Source: Schistosoma mansoni
Lineage: Eukaryota > Platyhelminthes > Trematoda > Strigeidida > Schistosomatidae
Assembly: GCF_000237925.1 (NCBI RefSeq)
Contig: NC_031502.1
Coordinates: forward strand, 41,718,655 to 41,782,654
Reading direction: 5' to 3'
Length of the DNA stretch: 64,000 bases
Shown: positions 1-10,657 of the stretch, piece after piece
How the letters are laid out: each line of letters opens with the position of its first letter
How positions within the stretch are numbered: the first letter of the stretch is position 1
Translations under genes and position numbers: made by a program
Notes under the pieces: generated by a model
Told to the model about the DNA's origin: nothing
The model's database searches: none
The model's input: only the letters and a program-made list of their open reading frames with translations

Positions 1-486
1 ATGAGAAACAGTGAGGGCAAAGAGTTTTGTTCCCAATTTTAACTGCATGTCTTGCAATAAGTACCTTACAGGTTTGGGATATTTGAATATCTCTACACGA
101 ACTAACTAGCTTGCCGTGGTAAGGCTAAGAATGGGGAAAGTCAGCTCTCGCTTTTGAAATGCTCTCACATGGCCACGCGTATACAGCCACTGCCAGGTAA
201 GTCTTACTAACTGCCTTCTCGTTGCATTACTGTTATTTGCAAAATTGAGAGGATGAAAAGCGAATATCCGGCGCCTTAAACGGGTTGGTCGAAGGCTCCG
301 GGTGTAGCCCCCTAAGAAAACCACCTGCTTCGGTCTGGGCACCCGGGCAGTAACACAGCCCACACAAATTAAGTGGCATGTGTGGCGCATATGAACTCGG
401 TGCCCCTTTTTACCAGTATTCATGTATTCAAATAAATAAATAAACATTTGAGCATCCCACAATAACCAATCTACATTATTTGCCAT
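1..486 (-). repeat. unclassified interspersed repeat, minus strand
   Basis: The stretch is GC-richer than its surroundings and reads openly on the minus strand for 126 codons (106-486). The translation is rich in Arg and has no domain I recognise. Its blocks (an ACCTGGCAGTGGCTGTA-like run, a run of Thr/Arg codons, an AT-rich tail) look to me like a multicopy schistosome repeat remembered from other sequences. That is recognition from memory, not a search. It continues past the left edge. It could be part of a DNA transposon or a non-coding repeat. Confidence 0.4.
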
Positions 487-522
487 TGAACATACTATTT
501 TATGTGATGTTATAATAACTAG

Positions 523-1840
523 ATGACTGAAGCAAGAGATAGTTGTATCAGAAAGTTAAAGGATCTTCTGAAAAGGAACTTAATTATTTATGCAACATAT
601 GATGAGCTGAAACCTCAGGGATCCAGATTACCTTATTTATTTCGGCTACCAAAAATACACAAACCTAATGTTCCCGTCAGACCCATCTTATCAATAATCA
701 ACTACCGTTCTCACAAACTCATATGGTAATGACAAGTTAATTAGAACCTACTCTCCAGCAGGTATCCTAGAAAACGTTGGCATCTTTGAGAAATTTATAG
801 TCTCATTTGATGTATTATCACTTTTTACCTGAATCCCACCAGAAGAAACCATACAAATTATATATCAACATTCTGAACTTCTTTTACTGAAAGGCCAATC
901 CAGACATCTGGTGGTGTGTGGTAATGACAATTAACTTCAATTTAACATTACCTTATACCATTAGGTTGATGGAGTAGCTATGTGGAGTACAATGAGTCCA
1001 TTTTATGTAGATATATTTGTGGAAAACCTATAACAAGCAGTTATGTGATCGATAATAAATGTCATAACGTTGTATGTCAGGTATGTGGATGATACATTTG
1101 TTACATGTAATAATTTTTAACATCCATTTCATATAATTGAAATTTTCAGTAGAGCACATCCTAACATTAAATTTACAATGCAATGTGAACATGACAACAT
1201 ATTTAATTTTCAAGGTCTTGGTATCGATCATAATTTAAATGACCGTTTGGAAAGTTATATTTACTGAAAGCACACATGGAGTGAGCTATACTTGAACTTC
1301 CATAGCTTCAGTCCAATAAGTTACAAAAGGACTTCGGTTAGAACGCTCCTCAACTGTGTACATAGATTATGATTTGAGGATAGAATTGAGGAGGAATTGG
1401 ATAAAGTCTGACGTTGACTACGTGAGAACGGTTATTCGCAAAAATTTCGTAAGTAAATATGGTACTACTATCAAAAAGGAGATGGAATATCATACGGTTG
1501 CGAAAAAGCTTGTCTTCTTAAAACTTGGTTTCAAAGGCGAAGAAATGGCTAGAAGAATGGATTTCAAACTAAAGGCAGTGCTGAGAATGTACGTATCAAC
1601 CAACCACGTTGGTGTCTCTATACCAAACAAGTGCTGATTGAGGCGATCAAATGTGGACAAATACCCGCCTTATGTTATCTCCAACTGTGTTTATCAGTTT
1701 AAATGTACGTGTTAGAGCACATACTGCAGAAAAAAGAATATATTCAACAAAAGGTTGGGTTTGGTAGCTTTAAGCAAATTGAGCATTGGGTAGAAAGTTA
1801 ATGATAAATATATTTTTGTGATATCTCAATCAATAGAAAA
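523..1840 (+). mobile_element. decayed Penelope-like element: RT and GIY-YIG remnants
   Basis: The translation at 523-729 carries LPKIHKPNVPVRPILS, the fingers motif of Penelope-like reverse transcriptases. About 800-830 gives SFDVLSLFT, the usual block before the palm, and about 1078-1100 gives VRYVDDTF, the catalytic YxDD block. The 1356-1637 reading resembles the region downstream of the RT (KKLVFLKLGFKGEEMARRM). About 1660-1760 may hold the start of a GIY-YIG endonuclease. Motif order fits a single plus-strand element in several frames, so it is an inactive relic. It is more decayed than the copy at 36.4-38.2 kb. Confidence 0.7.
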
Positions 1841-1861
1841 TTGTATTTTTGACATTTTATG

Positions 1862-2000
1862 ATGTAGTGTAGGCCACTTCTTCGAATCAAGTAAATTGCC
1901 GGAATAAAATTAACACAAGTTTAGATTTTATTTCGGTTGTTTATTTGTTCCGAAGAAGTGACCTACACTAAGTAGCGAAACGTCAGGAATATAACTTTCT
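1862..2000 (+). repeat. inverted repeat with hammerhead-like core at end of Penelope-like relic
   Basis: GTGTAGGCCACTTCTTCG (from about 1867) is nearly the reverse complement of CGAAGAAGTGACCTACAC (from about 1950). The second arm continues into GCGAAACGTC, so the plus strand reads GAAGAAGTG...GCGAAACGTC. This resembles the CUGANGA...GAAAC skeleton of the minimal hammerhead ribozymes known from Penelope-like elements. The first core base is C-C here rather than C-U, so activity is doubtful. A related sequence lies at 62998-63030. Confidence 0.45.
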
Positions 2001-2384
2001 TTTAACTGGGATACCACTGAAATATATTTATAATATTCCACAAAAGTTAAGATTTAACAGACAGAAGGTTTTCAAAGGCACAAACGCCCGTCGTTTACTC
2101 GATAGTGAGAACGAATTCGAAGTTGCGAAATCTTTCAAACTGATAAGTAAACAAAAGAATTCAAATTTGTTCGGCTTCGCTGAAAATGTTACACTGAAAT
2201 GATTTAAACCCTAAAATCTTGTTCTCATAATCCTCTAGAATATTCATATACTTAACCTATAAATAAACAGAGGTTTGAACAATGTTAGCTCTTCTGTGTT
2301 ATGCCCCTCAGTGTTATTCTATCTCCATATATGTACTGAATTTCTTCTAGATCTTTCTGATATACAGTATGAACACTTGTTATT

Positions 2385-4960
2385 TTCTGATAGCTCTTCT
2401 AAAGTTACTACCAGTCAGAAACCCGGGCAAAGGAGGAGGTTAAGCATGTGGTCGGCAACCCCATCCCATAGAAAACAACATTACTAAGAATACACTTACC
2501 AGAATAAACAAATTAAATCATTTAAAATCTGCCTTCCAAGCTGAAGGAAGAATTATGACGCCTCAGAATGAAAGCCGAGATTCATCAGAAGTCACGAGAT
2601 CGATGCCACTGCTAACAACAAGAGCAACAATTTTCATAGGCACATACGATGTCCGAACAATGTAGGAAATCGGGAAGACCAGTCAAATATCTGCAGAAAT
2701 GAGGTACGACTTGGAAGTCTTCGGAAAAAGTGAAACCCATTGGACACAAGCTGGACAGCAAGAGACAGATTAGGGAGAGATGCTGATGTACTCCGGTCAC
2801 GAAGAAGAAAATGCTTCGCACACTCAGGGAGTTGCTCTGATACTGTTCAAAGAAGCACAACATGTGCTTGTAGGATGGGAATTTCACGAATCCAGAATCA
2901 TCAAAGCATCCTTAAAAACAAAGAGAGAAGAAATCACAATGAATGTTATCCAGTGTTATGAACTCATCAATGATAGCAACGACGATGATAAAAATCAGTT
3001 TCATGAGAGGCTGCAATCGACCATAGAGAAGTGACCGGGAAAAGAATATGAACATCCCGATGGGAGAATCTAAACCACGAAGTCGAAATAGACAACACTG
3101 TTTATGAAGATATAATGGATTGAGAGAAAAAACAGAAATGATGACAGATTTGTAAATTTATGTGGTGAATTGTTTCCACGCAAACGCATACATAAGGCTA
3201 CGTGGGTCTCACCGGACCACACCACGAAGAAACAGGTACATCATATTTGTATCATCAAACAATTCAGAAGGACACTGGATGATGTGAGAACCAGGAGAGA
3301 AGCTGACATAGCTTCAGATCACCACCTGATAACGCTCAACAACAGGTTCCAAGCCTTACAAGGTCTATTGAATGAAGAGGAATATACCATGGAGAACAAC
3401 AGGAAAGGGATCAAAGAAGCACTAAGTTTAACATGTCAGGAGGTTCTGTGCCGTGACAAGCATCATCATAAGGAATGGACATCTGTCAAAACAATGGGCA
3501 AGATTCAGGAAAGGAAGAACAAGAATTCAGCAATTAACCACAGTCGAACACGAACAGAGAAAATCAAGGCACAAGCTGAATACACAGGAGTAAACAAACA
3601 AGTGAGGAAGAGCATTGGAGCTGAAAAGCAGAAATATGTCAAACACCTAACAACGAGAGCAAAAAAATGCAAGAGAAGGGGATATGAAACAACTATATCA
3701 CACAGCAAAGAAACTGGTAGGGAAATGTAGTAAACCAGAGAGACCGGTCAAGGACAAGGAAGGCAAGATAATCACCGAGATTCAAAAACAGACGAACATA
3801 TGGGTAGAATACTTCGAGGAACTGCTGAATAGACCAGCCTCATCTAATTCACAGGACATCTAAGCAACACACACAGACCTTCTTATCAATGTCAGGATGG
3901 CCATCACACAAATCAAGAACTGGAAAGCGGCAGGAACTGACAATATACCAGCTGAAGCTTGGAAGTCAGATATAGAAGAAACCGCAAATATGCTTCACAT
4001 TCTATTAAGGTAGATTTGAAAGGAAGAACAAGTGCCTATAGACTGTAAAGAAGAACACCTCATCAATGTACCAAAGAAAGGAGACCTGAGCAAATGTAGG
4101 GGTTGCACAAGCATAACGCTACAGTTAGTACCAGGAAAAGTTTTCAACAGTGTGTTGCTGAACCGGATGAGAGATTCAGTAGACGCATGACTTCGAAATC
4201 AACAGACCGGATTCCATAAGGATCGATCGTGCACAGACCAAATCACGACACTATGGATCACTGTTGAGCAGTCACTTGAGTGGAACACCTCACTATATAT
4301 CAGCTTCCTTAAATATGAGAAAGCACTTGGTAGTGTGGATAGAAGAACCTTCTTTGACACTATAGCGTGAATGAGAAAATTGTCAACGTCATACGGAACT
4401 CATACGATGAACTGCACTGCAAACTCGTTCATGGATGACAGCTGATAGATGTTTTCCAAGTGAGGGATGGGGTCAGACAAGGCTGTTTGCTCTCTCCCCT
4501 TTCTAATCTTTCTTGTGGTTGACTTGATTATCAAGACCTCCACATCTGACGAGAAGCACGGACAGGCTGGATACAACGATTTGGACTTCTCAGATGACCT
4601 AGCTCTCCTATCTCATACACACAAACAAATGCAAATGAAGACAGCCAGCGTAGTAGCAGCGTCTGAACCAGTAGGCCTCAATATACACAAGAGAAAAACC
4701 AAGATCCTCAAACACAACACGAAGCACACCAACGCAATCACACTCCATGGAGGAACTCTGAAAGATGTGGAATCTTTCATGTACATGTACAGCATCATCG
4801 ATGAACAATGATGATCCGATGCAGACGTGAAGGCGAGGATTGGCGAAGCAACGACAGCATTCTACAGTTGAAAAATATATGGAACTCAGAACAACTGTCT
4901 GTCAACCAACATCAAAGTCAGAATCTTTAATACGAACGTCAAGACAGTCCTAATGAAATT
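2385..4960 (+). mobile_element. SR2-type (RTE clade) non-LTR retrotransposon, decayed copy
   Basis: The element starts with the 5' untranslated block seen again at 43790 and, on the other strand, at 36330 (CTCTTCTAAAGTTACTACCAG). AP-type endonuclease follows at about 2620-3340 (AHTQGVALILFKEA, then IASDHHLI, the terminal SDH of this nuclease fold). A charged linker spans about 3340-3740. Reverse transcriptase follows, with a palm DFSDDLALLSH at about 4580-4615 where A of the usual FADD is S. The reading switches frame several times and contains stops, so it is dead. The 3' end is lost after the NVKTVL block near 4950. RTE elements move by target-primed reverse transcription. Confidence 0.85.
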
Positions 4961-5950
4961 ACTACTCAAATGTCTACTGGTACATATATGTTAAAGCGGT
5001 GCATAGTTGCGACTATTTTTCTCAATATGAATGCAGAGAAAGTACACGTACAATTCTATTCATCAGATCTTTCGTCTCAAAATCATGAAAATATGTTTTT
5101 ATTTTATTCATTTATCTTCTATCTATTACTAGCAAATTAGATATTTGATTAAACACAAAATGTTTGTCCGAATAAAATATAAAAAGAACTACTATCAAAA
5201 TATTGAGACTCGTGAATTTTGGAACTCTCTTGTTATGTTTGAAAATCCATCAAAATTACGAGTGGATAAATAATTCATTTTCACTTTTCGGTAAGGGACA
5301 ATCATTAAATGATAAAACGAAAGTATATATCAGTAATTTGATAGTAGATTGACTGAACTATTAACTCTATCATTTATTGAATAAGATCATCTTCCTCTGT
5401 TAATCTATTTGTATGAACGTTCGAGTTTAACCAACCAAACAAAACGCAATAACGTTTAAACGACCTAGTTTTCATGTCCTAAGGTGCTTTAGTACCATTT
5501 TCATCTACTTTTTATAAGTTTTCATCGATTAACTAGAGTGAATCGTAACAACGAACTTCGTCATAAGAAATTCGAAGCAGTTGGTCAATTTGATAGATTT
5601 CGATAGTGTAACAAGAAGACGAAGATTATCAGAACTATATGATATATTAACGCAATATATTTCAAAAAATCCGATCACATATATACTCGATAAGAACATT
5701 TATATATAAAATTAAAAGATCAACTAGACTAGAAATGGAGGGTAAGAAGAGGCTAAGATAAAAAGGGAAATAATGTGGAAACAATTTGAAACCTAATCAC
5801 CCTGTATAATCAGCTAAGGTTTAAGGTGAGAGCAAACTCTTTTTCAATGCACGAAGGCGGTTTGAATTTTTGTATTGTTAAGGCTTCAAAAAATCTTAAT
5901 ATACGTCGTAAGATTTATCTTAACTCATTTCCAAATGGTGTTATACAAAA
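4961..5950. other. AT-rich intergenic stretch, nothing recognised
   Basis: No open reading frame over 60 codons and no motif recognised. The sequence is AT-rich with short homopolymer runs. Confidence 0.5.
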
Positions 5951-5954
5951 GTGC

Positions 5955-6080
5955 AAAAGGGTACAATACGTTGTTGAAGACGTTTCCTGGTATTGAGAGA
6001 AGAATGATGTCACTGCAGTTATCACACTTGCTGATATCATCTTTCTTTGGTATCTTGATCAGAAGTCCTTCTTCCAGTAT
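5955..6080 (-). mobile_element. short SR2-type LINE fragment (reverse transcriptase)
   Basis: Reading the minus strand from about 6077 gives EEGLLIKIPKKDDISKC followed by LLSIPGNVFNNVL. These match the SR2 block HLIKIPKKGDLSKC...LLSVPGKVFNRVLLNRM, known from schistosome SR2 proteins and seen also at 62000-62110. About 40 codons remain. The flanks are not SR2-like, so this is an isolated fragment. Confidence 0.7.
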
Positions 6081-6873
6081 AACGAGCAGTAAAAGTTTTT
6101 CTCTAGTGCTTAGAACTTTTAAAATAAAAATAAAAAATTCTCTGCAATCACAGAGTAAAACTGATACTACCAGATTTATCAAATGCTTAATTCTTTCTCT
6201 GTAGACTGTATATAAACAGATAGAGACTAAAGTTTCACAGTTCTCTTTTAGATGTTGTCAATTCACGTATATGAAACAAATAGTAAATCTATTTCACATA
6301 GTTGAACTGATTCGATTTTATTTTCGTATTGTTCGCCCCAACAAATCATTCCTGTCTTACTTTTATCATCAAACTTGAATCACCTTGAACTTCTTCAACT
6401 AATTGTGTTATGGGCCTATATTAAATCGATATACTCCAATTGAACATGTTTCATATGGTTTCGTGTGAATTATTATTTTGTTATTAGTATTATAACTCGT
6501 ACTCAATAACTGACATTGTGTGAAGTAAAATATTTCGATTATATTATAGATTATTTTTAAGTTAATGGTGACTATCTTGTGTGCATGTGAACGTGTCATA
6601 ATCGAAAACACTTTCAATCGAAATAAACAAAATGGAGGATTGAAGTTTTGCTTTATTTCTTATGACTGTCGACTATCGGATATATAAATGAGAATTCGGT
6701 TTAACAGTTTACTAAAAATGGCTTACGAATCTAATGATTATATATTAGTCAGATACAGCTGGAACATGATTGAATACCTGAACGCAGTAGGTGTAAGACA
6801 ATTATACGTCTGAGATAATGAAAGATGACATTGCTGTACTGTGAATCGATTGAGTTTAAACATGTACACTGTT
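6081..6873. other. AT-rich intergenic stretch, nothing recognised
   Basis: Only short AT-driven open frames on both strands. I see no domain, RNA gene or repeat family. Confidence 0.5.
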
Positions 6874-7040
6874 GGATAACCAGTCAGTGGTCCTAGAAGT
6901 TAAGCGTTTGCGAACGAGTTCGAATGATTTTTACTCGATTCCCTGTGGCGAGATCATGGATGCCTACTGCTTAGGAGTCCGGTGCGTAGCCGAGAAAGCT
7001 GTCCAGTGCTTGCATGTTTTCAAACGTGATCTAGCTAGGA
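6874..7040 (+). repeat. diverged tRNA-headed SINE with remnant hammerhead
   Basis: An A-box-like CAGTGGTCCTAGAAGTTAAG is followed by a B-box-like GTTCGAAT and then GATCATGGATGCCTACTGC, GGAGTCC and GTCCAGTGCTT. This block order matches the better preserved copy at 14252 and the tails at 48603 and 63712. The hammerhead core is degraded (CTTAGGAG in place of CTGAGGAG, and stem II is remodelled), so I do not expect activity. Confidence 0.6.
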
Positions 7041-8014
7041 TTTTTCGGAATAATCAAATAAACTCAGTTCTTTCGTGGGAGGTACTGGGTGATTTATCTA
7101 GGGTGGGGACGATTGGTTCACTACACAGCTAACAAAGTATAACACTACGAAGATTGTTCACATTTCGAATCCGTGTCTATAATTTATCGTCTTCTTCAGA
7201 GAACTATGCCATTCACCATTTGTGTTTTTTGTTTGTTTTTTTGTTTTTCCAAACGAGGTCTGCTAAAAATCAGAGCATTGTGGTTCGTGCAAAAGTTTTG
7301 TAATTAATTGTGATCCACCAGCAGCTATTAGAAATAAGAAAATGCTACCATAACTGTATGGAAAAATGTTGTTGCAACGATCTTCACTCCTTAATTTATT
7401 TTTTCGAAGTAATCCTTTAGTATATTTGTAAGTAATAAAAGGATGAGATGTTTCGGTTTACAGGTGGTTGGATAAATGCTCATCTTGAGTCAAAAAGCAG
7501 TAAGTATCAGAGTCTAGATGTTGCTAGTTGAAAAAGTGATCTGTGCTTAGAAGTTTGTTGTCAGAATTTGACCAAACGATTTATTGTCTTAGTCACTTCC
7601 CACCCTTTGGTTATGATTATGATAATAATTTATTTTTGCAGGACAAAATATAGCAAGTGTACGTGAAATTGAATCCCCCTTTTTCCATTTAAACTTTACG
7701 AATCGACTAGAATATTTCAATTCATTACACTGATTTCTATCATCGGCTTTCGTAAGTCTTCAACCAGCTTACAGACTTTATCAGAATCTGGTTGTTAGCT
7801 GTCTCCAGTTACAGTAAAACATTTGATACTATGGGATAAACTTGACTTCGGAATTGGCTGCTTGGACATGGATATCTTGTTTTCTGGATTTGATTTTAAA
7901 TGCTGCATAGCATGTAGATTACTGGTTCAATTCATAATAAAGTCACTCATGAAAATATTTAACGAGTTGTATGATATAATTAAGTTTCTGTTTACTACTT
8001 TAACATGAAGATTA
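7041..8014. other. intergenic stretch, low-level repeat traces only
   Basis: No gene recognised. Near 7140-7210 the minus strand has CTGAAGAAGACG ... GAAATGTG, faintly like the Penelope-associated hammerhead skeleton, but too weak to call. Confidence 0.4.
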
Positions 8015-8490
8015 TGTTGTATCCCGAAGAGAATTATGAATGGTAACTTTTGAGGATTAATTATTGGCCAATATAATATGTATATTTCGTATTGTAATTA
8101 ACCTAATCACATTCGTTTCCTCTTATCACTAACTTTATTTTGACCTTTGAACTGTTATTATACGATCCTTGAGTTATCATCAGTTTATTGATTACTATTC
8201 ACAGCCACATTCGGCCAAATATTGTACAAATGTTATTATCTATTTTATGGGTCGATATGGTCTGTTTGGTTGGTATATAAACTCAGTATGTTTGAAATAC
8301 AATTAATCATACCACTGAGGCTGTTATTGGTGTTTTGGGCTTAAGTGGTTGGGCTAGGTAGATCGCAGTGCCGATACGTACTCTAGTCTGCCCGTACGGG
8401 TTTCGTGTCACTGTTCCAATCGATAATTCGCTGCTCCCTGTTTGGCGGTCTTCTCGCGTCACACATCAACTAGACATCCACTCGGCTACA
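8015..8490 (-). repeat. LTR of the gypsy fossil
   Basis: Bounded by TG...CA on either reading (TGTTGTATCCC at 8015, GGCTACA ending 8490) and preceded on the minus strand by a purine-rich tract. It shares long stretches with the solitary copies at 28222-28729 and 39517-40024 (TTTATATACCAA, CCGCCAAACAG, GAGCAGCGAATTA) and more distantly with 55800-56265. Confidence 0.75.
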
Positions 8491-10560
8491 AGATGGCCAC
8501 CAATCCCATCCCCGTCGCCAGTTGTTATATCTCGTTGACGAGTAGATGCCTGATGGATAGGTGTTTGCAGAACTCTTGGAACTGCGCTGAGGTGAACTGC
8601 GACCCATTGTCGGATACAATCACTTCCGGTAATCCGTTCCGTGCGAACAAATCAGTCAGATGTTTCAGCGTCTGGGTGGTCGTTGGTGGCGTGACGGGTA
8701 CAATCTCCGGCCATTTTGAGAAGGCGTCGATCACTGCAAGATAAGTGGTTCCGTTGACTGGACCGGCAAAGTTGACATGTATCCTAGACCAGGGATACTC
8801 AGGCTGTGGCCATGGAACCGGCGGCACCTTCGCATTGCACTTTGCTGCTTGCTGACACTGAACGCATTTGTTTACTAGATCCGTGATGTGCTGGTCCATG
8901 AGGGGCCAGTAAGCATAGCTTCTGGCGATAGATTTCATACGCTTTATCCCGGGATGATCAATGTGAAATTGTTTCATCACTTTTGCGCGAAGATACTCTG
9001 GTACAACCACTCTTTCACCAAACATCACGCAGTCGTTCACAATACATAGTGAATATCACCGCTGATACAGCTGTTTCATATCTCCATCGAACTTGACAGA
9101 CGACCACCCATTGGTGATATAGCTCATAGCCCTCTTGATGACGAGGTCATCCCTTGAAGCGTTTTGTATGTCTGACGCGGACACCGGCAATGCTAGTATA
9201 GCGGTTGTCGGATAACATTCTGCGTGATCTTCCACTGACAGAGATGCGATTACCATATTTTCCTCAGTCGCCGAATGATCATTAATGAGACGTGATAGAG
9301 CATCTGCTTGCCCAAATCACTGGGTGCGTCGGTATTGGATTTCGAAATCGTAACCCAAGAGTACCAAGGCCCATCGCTGAGGACGGTTTGCCGAGTGGGC
9401 TGGTATGGCAGACTTCGACCCGAAAATTGCGAGAAGGGGCTTGTGATCCGTAAGGAGTGTGAACCTCCGACCGTACAAAAATTTGTGGAACCGCCGCACA
9501 GCAAACACCAGGGCGAGAGCCTCCTTCTCTATCTGACTAAACTTTCTTTCTGCCGGGGTCAGCGTTCGGGATGCATGCATGACAGCCTTCTCTGATGCGT
9601 CTGGAAACTGATGAGAAATGACAGCTCCTAGGCCATACGCTGAGGCATCTGCAGCTACAATGATTGGCATGCATGGATAGTGGTGCGTTAATAATGTTGG
9701 AGGCGGTTTAATTCTTCATCTACTGTTGGTAACGTCGCATAAGGCACGGGTCTTTTGGGACGAAAGATAGGCTTAGCTCCAGGTTTCAAACGAAGCGTTG
9801 ATTTTATGGCAGAACATTGTCCCAAACCAGGCTGGAAAATCGATGAAAACTGCGCCATTAGCTTCCCGGTATACGATTCAGTGTCATGAGGTTGTGATAC
9901 CATGTGGCATATGGTATTTAGTGGGACATCAGCCAATTTCAGTTGATCGAACCAATCTAAACCAAGTAAATTTATATGACATACCCCGGTAAACGACGAA
10001 TCCAGGAAGGTCACTCTACATTCCAATTGTCCTGATAAGTGTAGGAAATTACCACATGCGGTACGAGGCTTTTGAGTTGTTCGCTGCAGGCTTGGGCTAC
10101 CCATTTTGATCCAATTTTTGTGTGAGAGGATGGTGACGTCTGATGCTGTATCTATTTGCAATCTAAAAAAATGTCCATTAATATTAATGTTAATGAATTT
10201 CCTCTCACCTGGTGATGAGCTCTGACAAGAAGATACTAAGCTCAAAGAAGAGGTACAGGGCTTCGGAACAGTCTTTTTGGTATTACTGGATCGATTTGGT
10301 GTGCTCTTAAGGCAAAACCCGTCCTTGTGACCAACGACCTTGCACTTCCTGCATCGATGTTGCCTAAGTGGGCAATTTCGTACGTAGTGCCATGCACCAC
10401 AGTGCCAGCAAGGAGTGGAGGGATTTGTTCTGGTCTGTCGAATTGGGCTGAAATGAGTTGGACTGAATGTAGCGGGAGCGCACTTATTCTGGTTAGTTGT
10501 CTTTTGGACTACTCGTACTTCCGATCGACTAGACCCACCACTGGCCTACTGATATTTGCA
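8015..10560 (-). mobile_element. Ty3/gypsy LTR retrotransposon fossil (partial)
   Basis: A minus-strand element of the Ty3/gypsy superfamily. Parts in element order: nucleocapsid-type zinc knuckle region (about 10280-10420), aspartic protease region (about 10000-10200, with the DTASD active-site block), RNase H (about 9320-9670), integrase (about 8530-9260, including the HHCC-type and D,D-35-E-type regions), a purine-rich tract near 8500-8515 and one LTR at 8015-8490. Schistosome families of this type include Boudicca and Gulliver; I cannot assign it to one. It is incomplete and broken in several places, and looks old. It lies just downstream of gene A, ending about 100 bases short of that gene's stop codon. 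Confidence 0.85.
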
Positions 10561-10587
10561 TAATTGAGAAATAATTACAAGTATTAC

Positions 10588-10593
10588 TTTATT
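10588..10593 (-). promoter_or_regulatory. poly(A) signal of gene A
   Basis: AATAAA on the minus strand, about 65 bases after the stop codon of the GT31 gene at 10658-13657. This is a usual distance for a 3' UTR in this organism group. Confidence 0.5.
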
Positions 10594-10657
10594 TGAAATG
10601 TATTATTATATAATATTTACAGTCATTCACATAATTTACAAGTTTTGTTTCATTAAG

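Noticed and set aside
106-486. 126-codon minus-strand frame as a gene
   Set aside because: Arg-rich translation without domain or splice context; the DNA looks like a multicopy repeat.
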